Positions 7,377-13,484 of a DNA stretch of 14,508 nt are shown here, piece after piece. The translations under genes were made by a program, and so were the position numbers. Positions within the stretch are counted from its first letter, which is position 1. Each line of letters starts with the position of its first letter. Origin of the DNA: Acidimicrobiales bacterium (GTDB taxonomy: Bacteria; Actinomycetota; Acidimicrobiia; Acidimicrobiales; JAKAVM01); contig DAIDIS010000080.1 in assembly GCA_027451785.1 (NCBI GenBank), positions 1-14,508 of the forward strand, given 5' to 3'. The notes under the pieces were generated by a model. The model was not told the origin of the DNA and did not search any database. It was given only the letters and a program-made list of their open reading frames with translations.

Positions 7377-8183
7377 TTGTCGGTAAACAGCGGAGATTGT
7401 TTCGCAATCGGTGACCGGGCGCTTTTGGTGGACGCCAAATCGAGGCTCTATATGGTTGAAGTTGCCGAGAATGAGAAATTCCACTGCCATTCGGGTCACA
7501 TTGAGCTGGGTGACCTGGTGGGAGTGCCCCATGGCTCGTCGGTTAAGAGTACTGGCGGGGCAAACTTTGTGGCAGTTCGCCCTTCACTTGCCGAGTCGGT
7601 GCTGACAATGCCGCGAGGCGCTCAGGTCATCTACCCCAAGGACTTGGCGGCGATGTTGATGGCGGGTGATATCTACCCAGGCGCGCGAGTCCTCGAAGCG
7701 GGTGTGGGATCCGGCGCCCTTTCTATGGCTCTCCTGCGGGCTGGGGCCATAGTGACCGGATACGAACTGAGGGAGGACTTCCGGAATCGAGCGACCAAGA
7801 ATGTGAGGCTGGTCCTGGGCGAGGACGCCTTGTCCTCATATTCCGTAGAGGTCCGGGATATCTACGATGGAATCGACCTGGTGGGGTTCGACCGAGTGAT
7901 GCTTGACCTGCCTGAGCCATGGCGGGTCCTTAGGCACCTGCCGGGGAAACTTGCGTGCGGAGGGACAATCGTGAGCTATTTGCCGGGGATCACTCAGGTT
8001 TCCGAGTTACAGAAAGAGTTGGCAAGGGGTCCATTCGGGCTTGTGGAGACTTTCGAGGTGCTGCATCGCACGTGGCACGTGGAGGCAAGGTCGGTTCGCC
8101 CAGACCACAGGATGGTTGCTCACACTGGATTTATAACTCATGCCCGATATACGGGTTCGACACGTCCCGGTGAGCTGCCGTGA
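7377..8183 (+). CDS. trmI: tRNA (adenine-58-N1)-methyltransferase TrmI
   Basis: Methylates N1 of adenine 58 in the T-loop of tRNAs using S-adenosylmethionine; a homotetrameric class I methyltransferase in the known family members. The 268-residue form has an N-terminal beta domain (GDRALLVDAKSRLY at 12-25, FHCHSGHIELGDLVG), the family motif MPRGAQVIYPKD (78-89), the SAM-binding motif I VLEAGVGSGALS (105-116), the acidic residue Glu130 after strand 2, and motif IV MLDLPEPW (175-182). The frame extends upstream to GTG 7245, but that would overlap the preceding gene by 131 bases. TTG 7377 gives MSVNSGDCFAIGDRALL, which lines up with the start of the mycobacterial enzyme as I remember it. It ends overlapping the MarP-like gene (GTGA). 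TrmI next to the proteasome locus is a known actinobacterial arrangement. Confidence 0.92.
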   Translation: MSVNSGDCFAIGDRALLVDAKSRLYMVEVAENEKFHCHSGHIELGDLVGVPHGSSVKSTGGANFVAVRPSLAESVLTMPRGAQVIYPKDLAAMLMAGDIYPGARVLEAGVGSGALSMALLRAGAIVTGYELREDFRNRATKNVRLVLGEDALSSYSVEVRDIYDGIDLVGFDRVMLDLPEPWRVLRHLPGKLACGGTIVSYLPGITQVSELQKELARGPFGLVETFEVLHRTWHVEARSVRPDHRMVAHTGFITHARYTGSTRPGELP

Positions 8184-9367
8184 ACATCCTCGACTACTTC
8201 CTGGTCCTATGCATGGCGGCTGCGGCCATGGCCGGGTTCAGGCTGGGGTTTGTTTCCAGGGGAGTGTCTTGGATCGCACTTTTTGTCGGTCTGGTTGTTG
8301 GAGCCCGTCTTTCAGCTCCTGTGGTGAGATTGGTCAATACGACAAATCAGAAGGAGCGTCTACTCTTGGCGGTCGCGGTACTGGCAATAACCGCTCTCGC
8401 TTTCCAGGGGCTTGGCCTAGCGCTTGAGAGCAAACTGGCAAGGCTGGTAACAAGGGGACCACTGGCGATTTTCGATAAGACGCTAGCGGCAATCACTGGG
8501 ATCGTCTTGGTTCTGGCCGTCGTATGGCTATTCATACCTATGTCTGCAAATGTGCCGGGCGTGGTTTCGAGGGTGACTCGCCAATCGGCCATAGTCCAAG
8601 CAATAGGTCGAAATACCCCCAACCCTCCATCCGCTCTGGACGAATTGAAAAAGCTGATCGGCTCCAGCGACTTCCCTCTGGTCTACGCAAACATCGCGGC
8701 GTCGCCAAACGTGGGCGCACCTCCACAAGGCCAGGTTCTCACCTCCTCGGTAATCCAAAAGGCCGAACAGTCCACCGTCAAAGTCACCGGTATCGCTTGC
8801 AATAGGGTTCAAGAGGGTTCCGGGTTCGTCGCATTCTCAAAGGACCTGGTTATCACCAATGCCCACGTTGTTGCCGGCGAGGCCAGGACTTTTGTATTGA
8901 CTCCCAACGGCCAGCGGGCTGAGGCCATCGTCATAGCGTTCAACCCGAAGATCGATATAGCTGTTCTTTCGGTACCGACATTGTCTGAGGTGGACCCGTC
9001 GGAGGTACCGTTGGGCCTTTCCGTTGGGGTACCGGGAGAGTTGGGCGCCGTAATAGGACATCCCGGCGGAGTCGACCAAATCGTAGTCTCGCCGGCTGAG
9101 ATCGCCCGCGAGAGAACGGCGATCGGACGCGACCTCTACAACGCCCAAAATACGTCCAGGGACGTTCTGATTCTCGCAGCCCAACTCCACCCAGGTAACT
9201 CGGGAGGACCGTTGATTGACTCCCAGGGCAAGGTGATGGGGGTCGCGTTTGCAATTGCACCGGACCAACCGGATACTTCGTACGCCTTGACTACCCAAGA
9301 AGTGACAACGGTATATAACTCAACGTCATTCACCCCGGTGGGAACCGGGCCCTGCATTAGCGAATGA
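8180..9367 (+). CDS. marP: MarP-like membrane serine protease (CvpA-type membrane domain plus trypsin-like domain)
   Basis: In mycobacteria MarP is a periplasmic-facing protease needed to survive acid and oxidative stress; it processes the peptidoglycan hydrolase RipA. This 395-residue protein has the same architecture: about four membrane helices in the first 121 residues, with the CvpA-like start NILDYFLVLCMAAAAMAGFR, a linker, then a chymotrypsin-fold domain. The catalytic triad is visible as His229 (ITNAHVVAG), Asp259 (PKIDIAVLSV) and Ser341 (HPGNSGGPL). Its only two cysteines outside the membrane region, Cys207 and Cys392, sit where mycobacterial MarP has its activity-controlling disulfide. 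There is no PDZ domain, unlike HtrA/DegP. GTG 8180 overlaps the TrmI stop by 4 bases, which argues for coupled translation. The function is transferred from the family; the substrate here is unknown. Confidence 0.9.
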   Translation: MNILDYFLVLCMAAAAMAGFRLGFVSRGVSWIALFVGLVVGARLSAPVVRLVNTTNQKERLLLAVAVLAITALAFQGLGLALESKLARLVTRGPLAIFDKTLAAITGIVLVLAVVWLFIPMSANVPGVVSRVTRQSAIVQAIGRNTPNPPSALDELKKLIGSSDFPLVYANIAASPNVGAPPQGQVLTSSVIQKAEQSTVKVTGIACNRVQEGSGFVAFSKDLVITNAHVVAGEARTFVLTPNGQRAEAIVIAFNPKIDIAVLSVPTLSEVDPSEVPLGLSVGVPGELGAVIGHPGGVDQIVVSPAEIARERTAIGRDLYNAQNTSRDVLILAAQLHPGNSGGPLIDSQGKVMGVAFAIAPDQPDTSYALTTQEVTTVYNSTSFTPVGTGPCISE

Positions 9368-9392
9368 CGTCTAGAGCCAGCGGTTCAAGTCC

Positions 9393-9420
9393 GTTCCGGG
9401 GCTAGGAAGTGACCCGGAAC
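9393..9420. terminator. Hairpin in the convergent gap, possible terminator
   Basis: Perfect 8-base inverted repeat, GTTCCGGG (9393-9400) and CCCGGAAC (9413-9420), with a 12-base loop, located 26 bases after the MarP-like stop and before the ferredoxin stop on the other strand. No T-run follows on either strand, so it is not a textbook intrinsic terminator, but position and GC-rich stem fit a terminator or 3'-end stabiliser. Confidence 0.4.
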
Positions 9421-9439
9421 AGACACCTAATTTCGGACA

Positions 9440-9460
9440 GAGAGGGATTCAGTCCCTCTC
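9440..9460. terminator. Second hairpin of the convergent gap, overlapping the ferredoxin stop codon
   Basis: Perfect 8-base inverted repeat, GAGAGGGA (9440-9447) and TCCCTCTC (9453-9460), with a 5-base loop that holds most of the ferredoxin stop codon (TGA, 9451-9449). It can form in transcripts from both strands, so it could serve as a bidirectional terminator. There is no strong T-run; on the minus strand a short AAATT-type tract follows after a few bases. Confidence 0.5.
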
Positions 9461-9685
9461 GATGAAGATGCACTCCCCGGGGCACTCTTCGGCTGCTTCA
9501 ACAACTGCGTCATCAAGATCCGCCGGAACTACAGCCATTCCTGCTTGCCCACCAGGGTTGTTGTGGACATCGTTTCCCTCTTTGACATAGGCAAGACCAT
9601 CGTCCAGCAATGTGAAAACTGCGGGCGCGATCTCCTCGCAGAGCCCGTCGCCTGTACATAGATCCTGGTCGATCCAGACCTTCAT
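9449..9685 (-). CDS. Ferredoxin, [3Fe-4S] type
   Basis: A 78-residue acidic electron carrier, as often used by actinobacterial cytochrome P450s and other oxidoreductases; the partner is unknown and no P450 lies in the window. The cluster motif reads C-TGDGL-C-EEIAPAVF: Cys10 and Cys16 are present, but the position that carries a third near cysteine in [4Fe-4S] proteins is Ala, which points to a three-iron cluster. The last ligand comes from ECPGECIFIE near the end, which has two cysteines. The frame is open upstream for another 51 codons to 9838, but the ATG at 9685 gives the standard family start MKVWIDQDLC and has AAAGAGG 8 bases upstream. It is a single gene between convergent MarP and divergent ARC. 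Its stop lies inside a hairpin. Confidence 0.93.
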   Translation of the reverse strand: MKVWIDQDLCTGDGLCEEIAPAVFTLLDDGLAYVKEGNDVHNNPGGQAGMAVVPADLDDAVVEAAEECPGECIFIERD

Positions 9686-9713
9686 CCGGTTTGCCTCTTT
9701 CGGAATATCGGTA

Positions 9714-9719
9714 ACTATA
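9714..9719 (-). promoter_or_regulatory. Probable -10 box (TATAGT) of the ferredoxin promoter
   Basis: On the minus strand TATAGT lies 28 bases before the ferredoxin ATG, leaving room for a leader of about 20 bases that contains AAAGAGG at a good distance. The upstream stretch is AT-rich relative to its surroundings but no good -35 hexamer is found at 16-18 bases. The 254-base region 9686-9939 separates this gene from ARC and must hold both divergent promoters. Confidence 0.45.
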
Positions 9720-9913
9720 AGGAAACTTAACGAAACAATACCCGAATTGGGCAATCTTGGCCGAATGATCCGGCGCGCTGTACGGCATCGGTCACCGGAA
9801 TCGTTGACTGTCGACTGTTTTTCCGGGAATCCGGCCATCGCGGGCTAGGTTTGTAAGCATGCGATACGAAGATGTTCGGAAGGTATTGCAAAGATTGCAT
9901 CAATAGAACCGGA

Positions 9914-9919
9914 TTGACA
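9914..9919 (+). promoter_or_regulatory. TTGACA box upstream of ARC, candidate -35 element
   Basis: A perfect TTGACA hexamer. At the usual 17-18 base spacing the sequence is GC-rich and does not look like a -10 box; the nearest TANNNT is TATGTT at 9943-9948, too distant (23 bases) for a standard promoter. It may be a real -35 with a poor -10, or coincidence. It is the only promoter-like element I see ahead of the proteasome operon. Confidence 0.3.
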
Positions 9920-9939
9920 CCCGATCTAGTACATGACGG

Positions 9940-11739
9940 GTGTATGTTGCGGTTAGTAGCAAGGAGGTGATTCCAACGTCCGAACAGGAATCCCATGGGG
10001 AGCTTTCCGACCTGGAGCAGGATCCGTCCGGTATTGCCGGTGACGTCCAGGCGCTAGAGGCCGAGATTGCTTCACTGAGGCGAAGGCTTCAGGAGGCACC
10101 GAAACGAGTGCGTACGCTTGAGGAGAAGCTCCTCGAAGTGAAGGGCCAACTCGCCCAGGCTGTTTCGCAGAACGAGAAGCTTACGTTCACTCTTGGACAG
10201 GCAAGGGATCACATTGCTGCCCTACGAGAAGAGGTCGATAAGCTCTCGCAGCCGCCATCGGCATACGGGACCTTCCTCTCGTCGAATGACGACGGCACTG
10301 TCGATATTTATTCCACGGGGCGCAAGATGCGGGTCTCTTTGCACCCGTCGATCAATCCCGACGAACTCGACCGAGGCCAAGAAGTCGTCTTGAACGAGTC
10401 CTTCACCGTGATAATGGCCAGGGGACTGGAGAAGTCAGGTGAAATCGTAACGGTAAGAGAAGTCTTGGAGGACGGGCAGAGGGCAATCATTACCGGGAGA
10501 GCGGACGAAGAGCGAGTTGCCGAGATTTCTACCCCCTTGCTGACCGAGAAGATTCGCTCGGGCGACTGGGTGTTAATGGATGTCAGGAGCGGCTTACTGC
10601 TGGAGAAACTTCCTCGTCCCGAGGTTGACGAGTTGATTCTCGAAGAAGTTCCGGATATCTCGTATGAAGATGTGGGCGGTCTCGACGAGCAGATCGAAGC
10701 AATCACCGACGCCGTTGAACTCCCATTCCTACATCGCGAACTGTTCGTGGAGCACAAGCTGCCGGCGCCCAAGGGCGTTCTTTTGTATGGCCCGCCAGGT
10801 TGCGGCAAGACCTTGATCGCCAAGGCCGTTGCCAGCTCTCTAGCCCAGAAGGTAAGCGAGGCATATTCAGACAGATCGGTGCGAAGCTATTTCTTAAACG
10901 TGAAAGGCCCGGAACTGCTCAATAAGTACGTGGGCGAGACGGAGCGTCAGATACGGCTGATTTTCCAGCGAGCTCGCGAAAAGTCCGAGGAAGGCGTTCC
11001 GGTCATCGTTTTCTTTGACGAGATGGACTCACTCTTCAGGACAAGAGGAACCGGCATATCCTCCGACATGGAATCGACGGTTGTCCCTCAACTCCTAGCA
11101 GAGATCGACGGAGTGGAGACGCTTAAGAACGTCATTGTTATCGGTGCATCGAACCGGGAGGACTTGATCGATCCAGCCATACTTCGTCCTGGTCGTCTCG
11201 ATGTAAAGATTAAGATTGAGCGTCCCAACGAGGAAGCGGCGATACAAATCTTCTCACGCTATCTGACACCCGACCTTCCGATCGACCCAGATGAAGTTGC
11301 TTCAAGAGGGGGAGGCGATCCTGCAAAGGCGTGTCAGGCAATGATCGAAGCGACCGTCGCCGACATGTACAAGGATACGGACGACAATCGATTCCTCGAA
11401 GTCACTTACCAGAATGGCGACAAGGAGATTCTTTACTTTAAGGACTTCTCGTCGGGTGCCATGATCGAGAACATAGTGAGGCGCGCCAAGAAACTGGCGA
11501 TCAAGCGAGCTATAGCCGGTCACCGCAAGGGAATTGGTCTTGAGGACCTTTTGGAGTCGATCCGAAGGGAGTACAAGGAGAATGAAGACCTTCCGAATAC
11601 AACCAACCCTGATGACTGGGCCAGGATCTCGGGCAAGAAGGGCGAACGGATCGTCTACGTCCGCACTCTTTTGACAGAGGGCAAGGATGCCTCCGGAGGC
11701 CGGGCAATAGAGCGCGTCGGGACGGGTCAATATCTTTGA
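9940..11739 (+). CDS. arc: Proteasome-associated AAA+ ATPase ARC/Mpa
   Basis: Hexameric unfoldase that captures pupylated proteins and threads them into the 20S proteasome. The 599-residue frame shows a long N-terminal coiled coil (about 35-103, ending before PPSAYGTFL) that binds Pup, tandem OB domains (about 105-235), and an AAA+ module: Walker A GPPGCGKT (284-291), pore loop KYVG (329-332), Walker B VIVFFDEMD (355-363), sensor Asn405 and second-region-of-homology arginines Arg416 and Arg419. It ends GTGQYL, with the penultimate Tyr that docks on the proteasome alpha ring. Mycobacterial Mpa is of similar length (609). The start is uncertain: an in-frame stop at 9934-9936 limits it to GTG 9940, GTG 9967 or a rare codon, while the only strong ribosome site (AAGGAGG, 9961-9967) lies inside this frame. 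Assignment is certain, N-terminus is not. Confidence 0.95.
   Translation: MYVAVSSKEVIPTSEQESHGELSDLEQDPSGIAGDVQALEAEIASLRRRLQEAPKRVRTLEEKLLEVKGQLAQAVSQNEKLTFTLGQARDHIAALREEVDKLSQPPSAYGTFLSSNDDGTVDIYSTGRKMRVSLHPSINPDELDRGQEVVLNESFTVIMARGLEKSGEIVTVREVLEDGQRAIITGRADEERVAEISTPLLTEKIRSGDWVLMDVRSGLLLEKLPRPEVDELILEEVPDISYEDVGGLDEQIEAITDAVELPFLHRELFVEHKLPAPKGVLLYGPPGCGKTLIAKAVASSLAQKVSEAYSDRSVRSYFLNVKGPELLNKYVGETERQIRLIFQRAREKSEEGVPVIVFFDEMDSLFRTRGTGISSDMESTVVPQLLAEIDGVETLKNVIVIGASNREDLIDPAILRPGRLDVKIKIERPNEEAAIQIFSRYLTPDLPIDPDEVASRGGGDPAKACQAMIEATVADMYKDTDDNRFLEVTYQNGDKEILYFKDFSSGAMIENIVRRAKKLAIKRAIAGHRKGIGLEDLLESIRREYKENEDLPNTTNPDDWARISGKKGERIVYVRTLLTEGKDASGGRAIERVGTGQYL
9961..9970 (+). promoter_or_regulatory. 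Strong Shine-Dalgarno sequence without an ordinary start codon after it
   Basis: AAGGAGGTGA is complementary to the usual 3' end of 16S rRNA over its whole length. In the ARC frame, the codons after it are ATT (9970), CCA and ACG (9976). No ATG, GTG or TTG in any frame stands at normal distance; GTG 9967 overlaps the site itself. It probably decides the real ARC start, possibly at a rare codon, or marks the end of a short leader peptide (9944-9970). Confidence 0.55.
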
Positions 11740-11774
11740 TTCCTGATACCGACAGTAGGGGATAAGGTCGGGGT

Positions 11775-13268
11775 ATGGCTGTTCCCAAGATCTGCGGGAT
11801 TGAGACTGAGTTCGGCATCCAGGCAATAGCGCCCGGGGAGCAAAACCCGGTCACTGCCTCAAGCCTTCTGATCAACGCGTACGTGAACCATGCGCAACGG
11901 AAGGTCGATTGGGACTTCGTCGATGAAACCCCCGGTAACGACGCCAGGGGGTTCGCTGAAGAGAGTGCTTCGCCCCCCGAAGTCGAAACTCACTTGGTAA
12001 ACACAGTATTGACCAATGGGGCAAGGTTCTACGTTGACCACGCTCATCCCGAGTACTCGTCGCCGGAGTGCACATCTGCCAGAGAGGTGCTCCTATACGA
12101 CAAGGCCGGTGAAGAGATCCTCCGACGTTCGATGCGGGCCGCTGAAGCGCTATATGGGGACCAGGGCCGAATCGTCGTTTACAAGAACAATTCTGATCGC
12201 AAGGGAAATTCTTATGGTTGCCATGAGAATTACCTTATGGATCGTCAGGTTCCATTCTCCAGGGTCGTAAAGAACATCACTACCCATTTCGTTACTCGCC
12301 AAATTTACACAGGCGCGGGCAAGGTTGGACACGAGACCAGGCTTGGCGAAGGGATGGATCCCGAATTCCAACTCACCCAAAGAGCCGAGTTCTTCGAAGA
12401 GGAAGTCGGTCTTGAGACGACACTCAAGCGGCCTATCGTAAATACGAGGGACGAGCCGCATTGTGATGCGCAAAAGTATCGGAGACTTCATGTAATCGTA
12501 GGAGACGCAAACTTATCGGAGGTCGCCACCTTCTTAAAGGTGGGGGTGACCGCAGCGGTTCTGGCCATGATCGAAGACGACTGGCTTTCAAAGACCGACG
12601 TTTCCCTGGCCCACCCGGTTAAGGCCATTCGGCAAGTTTCGTGCGATCTAACTCTTTCGGAGCCGCTCGATCTGGCGTCGGGACGAAAGGCGACAGCGCT
12701 TGAGCTCCAATGGGAGCTTTTTGAGCTCGCTCGCAAATACCAACTCGAGAGAGGACTTGCCTGCATCGGTGACGAGGATTCCTCGAATGAAGTTATGGTC
12801 AGGTGGGAAAGAGTCCTTGAAACCCTGGAGCGAGACCCAATGGAGCTTGCGAACCAACTCGACTGGGTTGCCAAGTACCGACTTTTGACCGCTTATGCCG
12901 AACGGCATGGTATTCCACTATCGAGCGACAGGATTGCCGCGATGGACCTGCAATACCACGACCTGCGTCCGGCGAAGTCCCTTTATCAACGTCTGGGTAT
13001 GGAACGGTTGGTCGAGGAAGAGCAGGTAATCGCCGCTATTGATGAGCCACCACACGACACTAGGGCCTATTTCAGGGGAAGATGCCTAAAGTTATGGTCC
13101 AGCTCAATCACCGCAGCAAACTGGGACTCATTGGTTTTCGATCTTGGTACTGACCCGTTGCGACGAGTACCTATGATGGATCCCCTAAGAGGAACCGCCG
13201 CACATGTCGATAAGTTATTAGAAGGATGTTCGAGTCCAGCCGAGCTACTCGAGAGGTTGGGCTCCTAG
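11775..13268 (+). CDS. dop: Dop, depupylase / deamidase of Pup
   Basis: Member of the glutamine-synthetase-like Dop/PafA family. It removes Pup from tagged proteins and, where Pup ends in Gln, deamidates it to Glu. The 497-residue product starts with the nucleotide/metal-binding motif GIETEFG (Glu10 and Glu12). It has the region WDFVDETPGNDARGF (46-60), corresponding to the Dop loop that separates Dop from the ligase PafA, and YVDHAHPEYSSPE with Asp88 as the key catalytic aspartate. Further conserved blocks are YKNNSDRKGNSYGCHENYL, VGLETTLKRPIVNTRDEPH, RRLHVIVGDAN and PPHDTRAYFRG. Presence of the Dop loop makes PafA unlikely. It lies 35 bases after ARC, with AAGG upstream of the ATG. Its stop TAG touches the pup ribosome site (GGAG at 13268-13271), so dop and pup are closely linked. 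Length is normal. Confidence 0.96.
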   Translation: MAVPKICGIETEFGIQAIAPGEQNPVTASSLLINAYVNHAQRKVDWDFVDETPGNDARGFAEESASPPEVETHLVNTVLTNGARFYVDHAHPEYSSPECTSAREVLLYDKAGEEILRRSMRAAEALYGDQGRIVVYKNNSDRKGNSYGCHENYLMDRQVPFSRVVKNITTHFVTRQIYTGAGKVGHETRLGEGMDPEFQLTQRAEFFEEEVGLETTLKRPIVNTRDEPHCDAQKYRRLHVIVGDANLSEVATFLKVGVTAAVLAMIEDDWLSKTDVSLAHPVKAIRQVSCDLTLSEPLDLASGRKATALELQWELFELARKYQLERGLACIGDEDSSNEVMVRWERVLETLERDPMELANQLDWVAKYRLLTAYAERHGIPLSSDRIAAMDLQYHDLRPAKSLYQRLGMERLVEEEQVIAAIDEPPHDTRAYFRGRCLKLWSSSITAANWDSLVFDLGTDPLRRVPMMDPLRGTAAHVDKLLEGCSSPAELLERLGS

Positions 13269-13277
13269 GAGAGAAAC

Positions 13278-13475
13278 ATGGCAGAACGAGAATTGAAGAA
13301 GCGGTCCGCTCCAAGCAGGACCGATACCGAAGTGGAAGAGGAGGCCGCACAGGGCACTCAGAAAGCCGATGCCCTGAAGGCTGAAATGGATGAGCTGTTG
13401 GACGAGATAGACGAGGTGCTGGAGGATAACGCAGAAGAGTTCGTGCGAAATTATGTGCAGAAGGGTGGGGAGTAA
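13278..13475 (+). CDS. pup: Pup, prokaryotic ubiquitin-like protein
   Basis: Small, largely disordered modifier that PafA links through its C-terminal glutamate to lysines of target proteins, marking them for the proteasome. The 65-residue product has a charged, low-complexity N-terminal half, then the helix that inserts into the ARC coiled coil (LLDEIDEVLEDNAEEFVRNY, residues about 40-59), and the ending VQKGGE. The last codon is GAG (Glu), directly followed by TAA; in mycobacteria the genome encodes Gln there and Dop must deamidate it. Here Pup should be ready for ligation as made. ATG 13278 is preceded by GGAG (13268-13271) at 6 bases. Pup lies between dop and prcB, the usual order. Identification is certain despite the small size. 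Confidence 0.97.
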   Translation: MAERELKKRSAPSRTDTEVEEEAAQGTQKADALKAEMDELLDEIDEVLEDNAEEFVRNYVQKGGE

Positions 13476-13484
13476 CCAACCCTT

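Noticed and set aside
7245..8183. Longer TrmI reading frame starting at GTG 7245 (312 residues)
   Set aside because: It would overlap the preceding small gene by 131 bases, and the extra front does not resemble TrmI; TTG 7377 fits the family start.
9332..9403. tRNA-like 3' half: a T-arm pattern (AGCGG-TTCAAGT-CCGTT) followed by CCGGGGC, with ACCCCGG about 60 bases upstream
   Set aside because: The T-loop fits the consensus and six of seven acceptor pairs form, but no D-arm or anticodon arm can be folded, and the 5' half lies inside the MarP-like coding sequence that includes its conserved Cys392. A relic of a tRNA 3' end or attachment site is possible but there is no mobile element nearby.
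9449..9838. Longer ferredoxin frame of 129 residues from 9838
   Set aside because: ATG 9685 gives the standard family start with a good ribosome site; the extension covers the likely promoter TATAGT and has no ferredoxin features.
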